23,459 nucleotides of DNA from AC-32 sp038236705. Its GTDB lineage: Bacteria; Actinomycetota; Thermoleophilia; Gaiellales; Gaiellaceae. Of the stretch, positions 6,199 through 13,958 are shown piece after piece (within the stretch, counting starts at the first letter, position 1; every line of letters begins with the position of its first letter). A program made the translations under genes and the position numbers. The notes under the pieces were generated by a model. That model was not told the origin of the DNA, made no database searches, and saw nothing but the letters and a program-made list of their open reading frames with translations. Location of the stretch: contig JBBRZN010000035.1 of the NCBI GenBank assembly GCA_038236705.1, positions 1 through 23,459 on the forward strand, given 5' to 3'.

Positions 6199-6222
6199 GG
6201 GGGCAGTTTGGGGGACAGTCGC

Positions 6223-7629
6223 GTGATCGACACGCTGCGGCTGACCGCTGAGGAGGCGACCGGGCTGCTCGAGCGGGGCGAGGTCTCCGCCGCCGAGCTC
6301 CACGGCGCCTACCGCGAGGCGATCGCCGAGCGCGATCCCGAGGTACACGCCTACCTCTGCACGGTCGAGCAGCCCGAGGGCGAAGGCGTGCCGATCGCGC
6401 TCAAAGATGTCATCTCGACCAAGGGCGTCGAGACGACAGCAGCCTCGAAGATCCTCAGCGGCTACAAGCCCGTCTTCGACTCGACCGTCGCCGCGCGTTG
6501 CAAGGACGCAGGCCTGCCGCTCCTCGGGAAGACCAACCTCGACGAGTTCGCGATGGGCTCGTCCACAGAGAACTCAGCCTTCGGCCCGACCCGCAACCCC
6601 TGGGACCCGAGCCGTGTCCCCGGCGGCTCCTCGGGCGGGTCGACCGCTGCCGTTGCCGCCGGCCTCGCTCCCTGGGCGCTCGGTTCCGACACCGGCGGCT
6701 CGATCAAGCAGCCCGCCGCGCTCACGGGCACCGTTGGGCTGCGGCCGACCTACGGCACCGTTTCCCGCTACGGGGTCGTCGCCTTCGCGTCCAGCCTCGA
6801 CCAGGTGGGACCGGTGACAAGGACCGTTCGCGACTGGGCGCGTCTGCACCGTATCATCGCTGGCCGGGACCCGCTCGACTCGAGCACCGTCGCGCTGCCC
6901 GAGCCGTTCGAGGTGCCGGACGCAGTCGACCTGAAGGGCCTGCGCGTTGGCGTCCCCGTCGAGCTGAACGAGGCGGAGGGGATCGAGCCCGGCGTGAGCG
7001 AAGCCGTCAATCGCGCGATCGAGCTCGCGTGCTCGCTCGGGGCCGAGGTGGGGGAATGCCACCTGCCCCGCTCGGTCGAGTTCGGCTTGCCGTGCTACTA
7101 CCTGATCGCCCCATCCGAAGCCTCGTCCAACCTCGCCCGCTACGACGGCGTCCGCTATGGCCTCCGCGTCGAGGCCGACGACATCCGCGCGATGTACGAG
7201 AGCACACGCCGTGAGGGCTTCGGCGACGAGCCGAAGCGGCGGATCATGCTCGGCACCTACGCACTCTCGGCCGGGTACTACGAGGCCTTCTACGGCCAGG
7301 CGCAGAAAGTGCGCACGGTCATCCGCGACGAGCATGCCGCCGCCTTCGAGCAGTTCGACGTGCTCGTCAGCCCGACCTCGCCGACAGTCGCGTTCGAGCT
7401 CGGCGCCCGCACCGCCGATCCGCTTGCGATGTACGCGGCAGACGTGCTCACGATTCCATCGAACATGGCGGGCCTGCCCGGGCTCTCGATTCCGTGTGGC
7501 CTGTCGGACGGCCTGCCGGTCGGCCTTCAGCTGATCGGACGTCAGTTCTCGGAGAACCTGCTCTTCCGCGCCGGTCATGCGCTGGAGCAGGCGCTCGAGT
7601 TCGACTTCGTCCCGGAGCGGCTGAAGTGA
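6223..7629 (+). CDS. gatA: Asp-tRNA(Asn)/Glu-tRNA(Gln) amidotransferase subunit A
   Basis: GatA is the amidase subunit that releases ammonia from glutamine for GatB. It is an amidase-signature protein of 468 residues from the GTG at 6223. The Ser-cisSer-Lys triad is visible: Lys61 (IALKD), cis-Ser136 (PGGSSGGS) and nucleophile Ser160 (DTGGSIKQPA). The spacings of 75 and 99 residues from the lysine equal those of characterised GatA proteins. A TTG five codons upstream is possible, but GTG has a G-rich ribosome site (GGGGG, 8 nt away). The gene overlaps gatB in GTGA. Codon use matches the neighbours. Confidence 0.95.
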   Translation: MIDTLRLTAEEATGLLERGEVSAAELHGAYREAIAERDPEVHAYLCTVEQPEGEGVPIALKDVISTKGVETTAASKILSGYKPVFDSTVAARCKDAGLPLLGKTNLDEFAMGSSTENSAFGPTRNPWDPSRVPGGSSGGSTAAVAAGLAPWALGSDTGGSIKQPAALTGTVGLRPTYGTVSRYGVVAFASSLDQVGPVTRTVRDWARLHRIIAGRDPLDSSTVALPEPFEVPDAVDLKGLRVGVPVELNEAEGIEPGVSEAVNRAIELACSLGAEVGECHLPRSVEFGLPCYYLIAPSEASSNLARYDGVRYGLRVEADDIRAMYESTRREGFGDEPKRRIMLGTYALSAGYYEAFYGQAQKVRTVIRDEHAAAFEQFDVLVSPTSPTVAFELGARTADPLAMYAADVLTIPSNMAGLPGLSIPCGLSDGLPVGLQLIGRQFSENLLFRAGHALEQALEFDFVPERLK

Positions 7630-9023
7630 GCTGGGAACCGGTCATCGGGCTCGAGATCCACATCCATCTGAAGACGCGGACAAAGATGTTCTGCCGCTGC
7701 CCGGTCGCCTACTTCGAAGGGCCGAACACCCAGACGTGCCCGGTCTGCCTCGCGCACCCCGGCGCGTTGCCGGTGCCGAACCGCAAGGCGGTCGAGTGGA
7801 CGATCCTGCTCGGGCTGGCGCTCGGCTGCGAGGTGCCGGAGCGCGCGATCTTCCACCGCAAGAACTACTTCTACCCCGACAACCCCAAGGGGTACCAGAT
7901 CTCCCAGTACGACGAGCCCCTCTGCGTGAACGGCCGGCTCGCGGTACCGGGGGCGCAGGGCGACACGGTCGTAGGGATCGAGCGTGCGCACCTCGAGGAG
8001 GACGCCGCGAAGACGATCCACGTCGGCGGTGCGGAAGGACGGATCCACGGCGCCGACCGCTCGCTGATCGACTTCAACCGCGCGGGCACGCCGCTCGTGG
8101 AGATCGTGACCGCGCCCGACATCCGCTCGGCCGACGAGGCGCGGCGGTTCCTCCAGCTGCTGCGGCAGACGGTCGTCGAGCTCGGCATCTCCGACGCCGA
8201 GATGGAGAAGGGCTCGCTGCGCTTCGACGTCAACGTCTCCGTGCGGCTCGAAGGCGAGGAGCTCCGCACGCGCACGGAGCTGAAGAACATGAACTCCTTT
8301 GCCTTCGCCGCACGGGGGATCGAGCGCGAGATCGAGCGGCAGATCGGCATCTACGACTCGGGCGGGACGGTTGACCAGGAGACGCTTCACTTCGACCCGT
8401 CTCGCGTGGACGCGCCGCCGCTGCGCTCGAAGGAGGAGGCGCAGGACTACCGCTACTTCTCCGAGCCCGACCTGGTGCCGCTCGAGCCGGACCGCACGCT
8501 GGTCGAGCGGTTGCGCGACGAGCTGCCGGAATCGCCGGCGGCTCGGATCCGTCGGCTGGAGGACGAGATCGGCTTCTGGCTCGCCGAGGGGCTCGTGACG
8601 AGCGGTCGCGACGGGCTCTACTCACGGATCACGGGCGAACGCGCCGCGGTGGCGAACGTCGTCATGAATGAGCTCGCCGCTACCGGCCTGGATCCTGCGA
8701 GCGTGAACGCGGATGAGCTGGCGAAGGTGATCGAGCACCGAACGGAGATCCCGCGCGCGGCGTTCACCGAGGCGCTCGCGGCGAGCGGGTCGCCGGGCTT
8801 CTCGGCGGAGCGGTATCTGGCCGAGGCCGCGATCGTGGACGCGTCCGAGCTCGACCCGGTGATCGACCGGGTTCTAAGCGAGAACGCCTCGCAGGTGGAG
8901 GCGTTCCGAGCCGGCAAGGAGGGCCTGCTCGGCTTCTTCGTGGGCCAAGTGATGAAGGAGACCGGCGGCAAGGCCAACCCGAAGGTCGTGAGCGACCGGC
9001 TACGCGAGAAGCTCGGAGCCTGA
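7626..9023 (+). CDS. gatB: Asp-tRNA(Asn)/Glu-tRNA(Gln) amidotransferase subunit B
   Basis: GatB phosphorylates the misacylated Glu or Asp on the tRNA and accepts ammonia from GatA to form Gln-tRNA or Asn-tRNA. It has 465 residues. The N-terminal cradle domain begins WEPVIGLEIHIHL and has a four-cysteine zinc site (C23, C25, C38, C41). The signature KNYFYPDNPKGYQISQYD follows, then SLIDFNRAGTPLVEIVT and KGSLRFDVNVSVR. The C-terminal helical and YqeY-like tail ends GGKANPKVVSDRLREKL, the tRNA-binding end. The start is the GTG that overlaps the gatA stop in GTGA; the open frame continues upstream inside gatA but is not coding. The presence of GatCAB implies that Gln-tRNA and/or Asn-tRNA are made indirectly here. 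Confidence 0.96.
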   Translation: MSWEPVIGLEIHIHLKTRTKMFCRCPVAYFEGPNTQTCPVCLAHPGALPVPNRKAVEWTILLGLALGCEVPERAIFHRKNYFYPDNPKGYQISQYDEPLCVNGRLAVPGAQGDTVVGIERAHLEEDAAKTIHVGGAEGRIHGADRSLIDFNRAGTPLVEIVTAPDIRSADEARRFLQLLRQTVVELGISDAEMEKGSLRFDVNVSVRLEGEELRTRTELKNMNSFAFAARGIEREIERQIGIYDSGGTVDQETLHFDPSRVDAPPLRSKEEAQDYRYFSEPDLVPLEPDRTLVERLRDELPESPAARIRRLEDEIGFWLAEGLVTSGRDGLYSRITGERAAVANVVMNELAATGLDPASVNADELAKVIEHRTEIPRAAFTEALAASGSPGFSAERYLAEAAIVDASELDPVIDRVLSENASQVEAFRAGKEGLLGFFVGQVMKETGGKANPKVVSDRLREKLGA

Positions 9024-9101
9024 GCGGCGCCTCGAGCGTCCCCATCCCCAATCCCCACCCACCCGGGGGAAACTCACGATAGCGGCACCGGGCGCGCGTG
9101 T

Positions 9102-9130
9102 CTGTGACGGGTTCGTGGCGAACCTGTGAC
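9102..9130. promoter_or_regulatory. Direct repeats CTGTGAC flanking an inverted repeat
   Basis: CTGTGAC occurs at 9102-9108 and at 9124-9130, exactly 22 bp apart (two helical turns). Between them GGTTCG (9110-9115) and CGAACC (9119-9124) form a perfect 6-bp inverted repeat. The group lies 18 bp before the start of the small membrane-protein gene at 9149 and 78 bp after gatB. It looks like an operator for a regulator binding one face of the helix, but no factor can be named. Confidence 0.35.
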
Positions 9131-9148
9131 TCATTGGGTTAGCTCAGC

Positions 9149-9340
9149 GTGAGCGCAGGAAAGTCGCTTCGCGTGGAGGAACGCCGAGGATCCTGGCTCG
9201 AGCGCTTCGCGCGCCTGGCCGCCCGCGGCCGCGAGGAGTCTGCGCCGGCCGCCGTCGGCCTGGCGGTGATCGTCCCGATCGCGGTGTTCGTCGGGCTCGT
9301 GGCCGGAATCGCACTCGTCGTCTGGTTCGTCCTGCGCTAG
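9149..9340 (+). CDS. Small single-pass membrane protein
   Basis: A 63-residue frame from GTG. The first 34 residues are charged (basic and acidic, ERRGSWLERFARLAARGREE), and the last 28 form one long hydrophobic helix (VGLAVIVPIAVFVGLVAGIALVVWFVL) ending in Arg. This is the layout of a small tail-anchored or single-pass inner-membrane protein. No family is recognised. There is no good Shine-Dalgarno; a TTAGCT hexamer (9139-9144) 4 nt before the GTG could be the -10 of a leaderless mRNA. It precedes the secreted M23 peptidase gene by 41 nt, so a cell-envelope role is possible but unproven. Confidence 0.55.
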   Translation: MSAGKSLRVEERRGSWLERFARLAARGREESAPAAVGLAVIVPIAVFVGLVAGIALVVWFVLR

Positions 9341-9346
9341 CGATTC

Positions 9347-9405
9347 AAGCCTGAGCCGCCCCCGTCCGACAAGAATGCGGTATGCGCACCCCCCGTCTCA
9401 GGCTT
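9347..9405. repeat. 9-bp inverted repeat around the peptidase start codon
   Basis: AAGCCTGAG (9347-9355) and CTCAGGCTT (9397-9405) are perfectly complementary and flank the ATG at 9382. If both arms are transcribed they would fold the start codon into a 41-nt loop. If the mRNA starts just before the ATG, as the AAGAAT hexamer at 9371-9376 may suggest, only the DNA form would exist. Confidence 0.35.
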
Positions 9406-10248
9406 GCGGCTTTCCCGCTCGTCCTCGCCGCCCTCGTGTTCGCCTCTCCGGCGTTCGGGTCTCGCGATGCAGGGCTCGCAGCCCTTCAGGTCGCGCTCCA
9501 GTCGCGTGGGATCTACGCCGGGTCGATCGACGGGGTCAAAGGCCCGGCCACGACGAGGGCGATCAAGCGCTTCCAACGCCGCGCCGGCCTGTCCGCCGAC
9601 GGGGTCCCGGGGCTGACCACGCGCCGGGCGCTCGGTGCCTACGGCATGCACCTGCTCGGCAGCCGGCCGCTCGCCCGCGGCGCCGCCGGCTGGGACGTCG
9701 CGGCCCTTCAGTTCCTGCTCGCCTGGCACGGCTTTCCCTCGGCAACGATCGACGGCGGGCTCGGAGAGCACACCGAGCGCGCTCTCCGGCGTTTCCAGCG
9801 CTGGGCCGGCGTCAAGCCCGATGGGGTCGCCGGCGACACAACCTACGCCGCGCTGCGGAGCTCTCCCGCGACGTGCCCGATCGCTCTCGCCTGGCCGCTC
9901 GCGGCGCCGGTTGGAGACGGCTTCGGCCCTCGCGGGAACAGCTTTCACGCCGGCATCGACCTCGTCGCGCCGCAGGGCTCCCCTGTCGCGGCTGCCGCGG
10001 CCGGTCGGGTCGTCTTCGCCCGCTTCGCGGCCGGCGGCTGGGGCAACCTCGTGATCGTCGCCCATGGGAACGGCGTGAAGACGATGTACGCCCACCTTGC
10101 CACCCTGACCGTCCACCGAAACCAGCTCGTCGCGGTCGGCGCCCGCGTGGGCACCGTCGGCGCCACCGGCCACGCGAGCGGCCCGCATCTCCACTTTGAA
10201 GTCCGCCTCCGCGGCGCGGCCGTCGATCCCCGCCGCGCTTTGACGTAA
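9382..10248 (+). CDS. Secreted M23 (LytM-type) peptidase with two peptidoglycan-binding domains
   Basis: A 288-residue envelope protein. Residues 1-27 are a signal peptide (two Arg, hydrophobic core, ASPAFGS cleavage region). Two PG_binding_1 repeats follow (about 30-87 and 98-158), each with the AxxxFQRxAGLxxDG-type signature and the DG turn. The C-terminal domain (about 170-288) is a zinc M23 endopeptidase with H189-x3-D193 (HAGID), His238 (YAHL) and H269-x-H271 (GPHLHFE), a complete active site. It should cut peptide cross-links in peptidoglycan outside the membrane or help amidase activation. The zinc ligands are intact, so catalysis is expected, unlike degenerate EnvC/NlpD-type members. 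The ATG lacks a Shine-Dalgarno. Confidence 0.92.
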   Translation: MRTPRLRLAAFPLVLAALVFASPAFGSRDAGLAALQVALQSRGIYAGSIDGVKGPATTRAIKRFQRRAGLSADGVPGLTTRRALGAYGMHLLGSRPLARGAAGWDVAALQFLLAWHGFPSATIDGGLGEHTERALRRFQRWAGVKPDGVAGDTTYAALRSSPATCPIALAWPLAAPVGDGFGPRGNSFHAGIDLVAPQGSPVAAAAAGRVVFARFAAGGWGNLVIVAHGNGVKTMYAHLATLTVHRNQLVAVGARVGTVGATGHASGPHLHFEVRLRGAAVDPRRALT

Positions 10249-10332
10249 GAAGCGGATCCGTTCAGGGGCGATGCGCTGGGCGAACCGCCCGACGTTCCAT
10301 GAGCTTCGTTTCGCACCGCCCGGGCTAGCGAG

Positions 10333-10338
10333 TACCCT
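10333..10338 (+). promoter_or_regulatory. -10-like TACCCT before the class V aminotransferase gene
   Basis: TACCCT ends 9 nt before the GTG at 10348 (3 nt before the TTG at 10342). The same hexamer stands 6 nt before the start codon of the YbaK-like gene at 13437. No Shine-Dalgarno is present, so the mRNA may be leaderless and start at or just before the GTG. A clear -35 is not visible. Confidence 0.4.
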
Positions 10339-10347
10339 GGCTTGCAA

Positions 10348-11496
10348 GTGGCCGAGAAGCGCTACCTGATGACTCCCGGGCCTACGCCGGCGCCGCCCGA
10401 GGTTCTGGCCGCAATCGCCCAGCCGGTGCTCCACCACCGCGGGCCCGACTTCAAGCGGCTCTACGCGGATTGCCTGGGACGGCTGCGGGACGTGTTCAGG
10501 ACCGAATCGGAGGTGCTGCTCTTCGGCGGCTCCGGCACCGGCGCGATGGAGTCGGCGGTAGCGAACCTCTGCTCGCCTGGCGAGCCCGTGTTGGTCGTGT
10601 CGGCCGGCTACTTCGGCGAGCGTTGGGCCGCGATCGCCAAGGCCTACGGCGCCGAGGTCGACCATCTCCGCTACGCCTGGGGCGAGATCCCCTCGGCCGA
10701 GGAGACCGCCGCGCGGCTGCGGGAGCGCGAAGCCAGCGCCGTCTTCTTCACGCACTCCGAGACGTCGACCGGAGTCGTCTCCGATCCCCAGGCCTTCGCC
10801 GCCGCTGCTCGCGAAGCCGGTGCGCTCAGCGTCGTGGACGCGATCTCGAGCCTCGGAGCGGTCCCGCTCGAGACCGATGCATGGGGGATCGACGTCGTCG
10901 CCTCCGGCGCTCAGAAAGCGCTGATGACGCCGCCGGGCCTCGCGATGGTCTCGGCCTCGCCCGCGGCCTGGGAGAAAAGCGCCTCCGCCGGCTCGCCGCG
11001 CTTCTACTGGGATTGGGAGCGCACGCGCAAGGGCCAGGCCACCCTCGACGCGCCGGTCACGCCGCCGGTCTCGCTCGTCGCCGGGCTGAACGTTGCGCTC
11101 GGGATGCTGCTCGAGGAGGGCCTCGAGGCCGCCTTCGAGCGCCACATCCGACTCGGCCGCGCCTGCCGGGAGGGGCTGAAGGCGATGGGGCTCGAGCTCT
11201 CCTCGCCCGACGACGACAGCTCCGCGGTCGTTACTGCCGCCCGAGCGCCCGAGGGGATCGACTCGGACGAGCTCGTGCTCCTACTGCGCGACCGGCACGG
11301 CGTGACCCTCGCGCCGGGCCAGGGGGAGCTCAAGGGCAAGATCTTCCGCATCGGCCACATCGGCTACTACGACGTGTTCGACATCACGACTGCGCTCGCG
11401 GCCGTCGAGCTCGCGCTGGTGGAGCTGGGCGCCGAGATCGAGCGCGGCGTCGCGATCACCCGCGCGCTCGAAGCCTTCGAGCACACCCCCGTGTGA
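10348..11496 (+). CDS. Class V aminotransferase, candidate phosphoserine aminotransferase
   Basis: A 382-residue PLP enzyme of the alanine-glyoxylate / serine-pyruvate aminotransferase family. The N-terminus YLMTPGPTPAPPEV and HHRGPDF are typical. GSGTGAME (61-68) binds the PLP phosphate, Asp164 (VVDAISS) contacts the pyridine nitrogen, and Lys190 (SGAQKALMTPPG) should form the Schiff base. Its GTGA overlap with serA implies coupled translation and a role in the serine pathway, most simply transamination of 3-phosphohydroxypyruvate in place of SerC, or serine-glyoxylate/pyruvate exchange. The substrate is inferred from context. TTG at 10342 is an alternative start; GTG at 10348 was preferred because it gives the compact start VAEKRYLMTPGP and stronger initiation. 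Confidence 0.88.
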   Translation: MAEKRYLMTPGPTPAPPEVLAAIAQPVLHHRGPDFKRLYADCLGRLRDVFRTESEVLLFGGSGTGAMESAVANLCSPGEPVLVVSAGYFGERWAAIAKAYGAEVDHLRYAWGEIPSAEETAARLREREASAVFFTHSETSTGVVSDPQAFAAAAREAGALSVVDAISSLGAVPLETDAWGIDVVASGAQKALMTPPGLAMVSASPAAWEKSASAGSPRFYWDWERTRKGQATLDAPVTPPVSLVAGLNVALGMLLEEGLEAAFERHIRLGRACREGLKAMGLELSSPDDDSSAVVTAARAPEGIDSDELVLLLRDRHGVTLAPGQGELKGKIFRIGHIGYYDVFDITTALAAVELALVELGAEIERGVAITRALEAFEHTPV

Positions 11497-13085
11497 CTCG
11501 CCCGCGCGTCTTGGTGCGAGAGCCGATCGCCGACGCGGGCGTGGAGCTGCTGCGCGAGCGCTTCGACGTCGACGTCGACGCCAACGGCGATCTCGCCGGG
11601 AAGATCGGTGACTACGACGCGATCGTGATCCGCTCGGCGACGAAGCTCACGGCCGACCTGATCGACCGGGCCGACCGCCTGAAGGTGATCGGCCGAGCCG
11701 GAGTGGGAGTGGACAACGTGGACGTCGAGGCGGCCACTCGCCGCGGAATCGTCGTCGCCAATGCGCCGGAGTCGACGGTCACCTCGGCCGCCGAGCACAC
11801 CGTGGGCCTCCTGGTCGCCCTCGCGCGCAACATCCCGCAGGCCCACGCCGCGCTCAAGCAGGGCCGCTGGGAGCGTTCGGCCTGGGGCGGGGTCGAGCTC
11901 GAGGGCAAGACCTTAGGTGTGCTCGGCTTCGGGCGGATCGGCCAGCAGGTCGCCCGGCGCGCGCTCGGGCTCGGCATGCGGGTCGTCGCCCACGACCCGT
12001 TTGTCTCGAAGGAGCGCTTCCGCGAGCTCGGCGCCGAACGCGTCGAGAGCCCTGACGAGGTGCTCGCCGCTGCGGAGTTCCTGACGCTGCACCTGCCGCT
12101 CACGCCCGAGACGGAGGGCTTCCTCGGCCGAGAGGCGATCGCGAAGCTGCGCGACGGTGCGCGCGTGATCAACGCGGCTCGCGGCGAGCTTGTGGACGAG
12201 GAGGCGCTGGTCGAAGCGCTGCGCTCGGGAAAGGTCGCCGCCGCCGCGATCGACGTCTATTCCCAGGAGCCGTACTCAGGCCCGCTGCTCGAGCTCGACA
12301 ACGTCGTCGTGACCCCGCACCTCGCGGCCTCGACCGAGGAAGCGCAGGACCGGGCCGGGGTGATCGTGGCCGAACAGGTGGCGGCAGCGCTGGAGGGCGC
12401 CGTTGTCACGAACGCGGTCAACATCCCCGCGATCCGCGCAGAGGATCTCGAGGTGCTCGGCCCCTTCATCTCGCTCGCCGCCAAGCTCGGACGCCTGGCG
12501 ATGGAGCTCGCGGGCGGCCGCGCCGAGACGATCACGCTCTCCTACTACGGAACGCTCTCCGGCTACGACACGCGCCTGTTGACCGCGGCCGCGCTGAACG
12601 GAGCCTTCCAGGGACGCGGCGACGAGCACGTCAACTACGTGAACGCGCCACTGATCGCGGCCGAGCGGGGAATCGAGGTTGCCGAGGAACGGCGTCGAGC
12701 ATCACGCGACTTCACGAACCTCGTCCGCGTGGAGATCCGCTCGAACGGCGACCAAGTGCGCGCCGCGGGAACGATCATCGGCAACGACAATCACCACTGG
12801 CTCGTGAGCGCGCTCGGCTTCGAGCTCGAGATGCAGCTCGCGCCGCTGATGGTCTTTTTCCGCTACGACGACGTGCCGGGCGTGATCGGCCGTGTAGGCA
12901 CGCTCTTCGGCGAGGCCGGCGTGAACATCGCCAACATGGCGGTCTCGCGCACCCGCCGCGGCGGCAAGGCGCTGATGGCGCTCTCACTCGACACGGAGCC
13001 GACGCCGGAGCTCGTCGACGCTGTGCGCGAGCAGGGCTTCGACGACGCGCGCGTTATCTCGCTCGGCGCGGGTTCAGGCGCCTGA
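11493..13085 (+). CDS. serA: D-3-phosphoglycerate dehydrogenase, long form with ASB and ACT domains
   Basis: Catalyses the first step of serine synthesis, 3-phosphoglycerate to 3-phosphohydroxypyruvate with NAD+. It has 530 residues. The substrate domain comes first, then the Rossmann fold with GFGRIGQQ (145-152). The catalytic residues of the D-2-hydroxyacid dehydrogenase family are present: Arg230 (NAARGELVD), Glu259 (SQEP) and His276 (TPHLAAST). An allosteric substrate-binding (ASB) domain spans about 315-450, and a C-terminal ACT domain (about 457-530, FFRYDDVPGVIGRVGTLFGEAGVNIANM) probably senses serine. The GTG at 11493 overlaps the preceding stop; the longer open frame upstream is antisense-like noise inside the aminotransferase gene. 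The 3' end overlaps the convergent gene by 32 nt. Confidence 0.96.
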   Translation: MTRPRVLVREPIADAGVELLRERFDVDVDANGDLAGKIGDYDAIVIRSATKLTADLIDRADRLKVIGRAGVGVDNVDVEAATRRGIVVANAPESTVTSAAEHTVGLLVALARNIPQAHAALKQGRWERSAWGGVELEGKTLGVLGFGRIGQQVARRALGLGMRVVAHDPFVSKERFRELGAERVESPDEVLAAAEFLTLHLPLTPETEGFLGREAIAKLRDGARVINAARGELVDEEALVEALRSGKVAAAAIDVYSQEPYSGPLLELDNVVVTPHLAASTEEAQDRAGVIVAEQVAAALEGAVVTNAVNIPAIRAEDLEVLGPFISLAAKLGRLAMELAGGRAETITLSYYGTLSGYDTRLLTAAALNGAFQGRGDEHVNYVNAPLIAAERGIEVAEERRRASRDFTNLVRVEIRSNGDQVRAAGTIIGNDNHHWLVSALGFELEMQLAPLMVFFRYDDVPGVIGRVGTLFGEAGVNIANMAVSRTRRGGKALMALSLDTEPTPELVDAVREQGFDDARVISLGAGSGA

Positions 13086-13383
13086 CGATCCTCGCGGCGA
13101 CCCGATCGACCTTTTCCACGATCGCGTAGCGCCGCCGGCTCTCCACGACGTCCTCGATCTCCGACTCGACGTGCCCGTGGCGGACGATGAACCGTGCCGG
13201 GTGCTCACGCACGGCTTCGTACTCCTCGAGCGGAACCTCGAGCCGGTGCGTGCAGTGCGCGTCGCCGCACTCGCAGAGGAACTCGGCCTCTTCCGACTCG
13301 AACTTCTCGGAGGCCTCGGCGATGCCTTCGTTGACGGCGCGGAAGAACGCTTCGTTCCGGGCGATTTCCTCGACGGCGGCCAT
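13054..13383 (-). CDS. Conserved small protein with a cysteine/histidine cluster
   Basis: 109 residues from an ATG at 13383. The N-terminal third is helical and acidic (RNEAFFRAVNEGIAEASEKFESEE). It is followed by the cluster C-E-C-G-D-x2-C-x-H (about 37-45), which could bind zinc, then a segment of the type LEEYEAVREHPARFIVRHGH and VVESRRRYAIVEK. I recognise this arrangement as a small protein seen repeatedly in Actinobacteria, often near regulators, but know of no assigned function. The frame overlaps the 3' end of serA by 32 nt tail to tail. It is divergent from the YbaK-like gene across 53 nt. TTTACT stands 6 nt before its ATG and may be a leaderless -10. Confidence 0.8.
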   Translation of the reverse strand: MAAVEEIARNEAFFRAVNEGIAEASEKFESEEAEFLCECGDAHCTHRLEVPLEEYEAVREHPARFIVRHGHVESEIEDVVESRRRYAIVEKVDRVAARIVRRLNPRRAR

Positions 13384-13436
13384 CAGGGGAGTAAACGTTT
13401 CGGCGGTGATTTCGGTTGCGCCGGTACCCTTTCGGC
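13384..13436. promoter_or_regulatory. Divergent promoter region with -10-like hexamers close to both starts
   Basis: In this 53-bp gap the plus strand has TACCCT (13425-13430) 6 nt before the GTG at 13437. The minus strand has TTTACT (13395-13390) 6 nt before the ATG at 13383. Neither gene has a Shine-Dalgarno, so both mRNAs may be leaderless. The -35 elements are not recognisable. Confidence 0.45.
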
Positions 13437-13940
13437 GTGGCGACCAGAACCTGGCCCGAGCCGGTCGAGCGCGTCATTGCCTACCTGCGCGAGGCCGGCG
13501 CCGAGGTCCGTGTCGAGGAATTCGCGGAAGGAACACCGACCGCCAAAGACGCCGCTCGGGCTGTCGGCTGCGACCTCGGCCAGATCGTCAAGTCGCTCCT
13601 GTTCGACTGCGGCGGCCGGCCCGTGCTCGTGCTCGTTCCCGGAGACCGGCGCGCCGATTCCGAGAAGGTCGCCCGCGCCGCCGGCAGCCCGTTCGCCCGC
13701 ATCGCAGGAACCGACGAGGTGCGTGATGCCACCGGCTTCGAGCCCGGCGCAGTCGCGCCCTTCCCGCTCCGGCGCGTGTCCTTGGTCTTCATCGAGCGAA
13801 CCCTGCTCGGGCAGCCGGTGCTCTGGATCGGAGCCGGCTCCAGCAGGCACATGGCGGCGCTCTCGCCGACCGAGCTTCTGCGCCTTTCCCGGGGCCGTCC
13901 GATGGACGCCGTCGACGAGGCCGCCTACCATCTGACCTAA
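13437..13940 (+). CDS. YbaK/ProX-type aminoacyl-tRNA editing protein
   Basis: A 167-residue single-domain protein of the YbaK/ProRS-associated family, which hydrolyses mischarged tRNAs in trans (Cys-tRNA(Pro), Ala-tRNA(Pro) and related species). The family layout is clear: TPTAKDAARAVGCDLGQIVKSLLF with the conserved Lys52, then PVLVLVPGDRRAD, ATGFEPGAVAPFPL and WIGAGSSRHMAALSP near the end. Substrate specificity cannot be told from the sequence. The start is the GTG at 13437. The longer frame from 13416 would begin inside the promoter gap. ilvE follows after 18 nt with its own strong ribosome site. Confidence in the family is high, in the exact substrate low. Confidence 0.9.
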   Translation: MATRTWPEPVERVIAYLREAGAEVRVEEFAEGTPTAKDAARAVGCDLGQIVKSLLFDCGGRPVLVLVPGDRRADSEKVARAAGSPFARIAGTDEVRDATGFEPGAVAPFPLRRVSLVFIERTLLGQPVLWIGAGSSRHMAALSPTELLRLSRGRPMDAVDEAAYHLT

Positions 13941-13958
13941 CCGGAGGAGGTTCGCTGC

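Noticed and set aside
9337..11145. 602-codon minus-strand frame
   Set aside because: It lies across the M23 peptidase and aminotransferase genes in antisense, has shadow-type composition (Gly, Arg, Ala, Glu) and no motifs.
10470..11492. Long N-terminal extension of serA
   Set aside because: It is an out-of-frame reading of the aminotransferase gene; SerA homology starts at GTG 11493.
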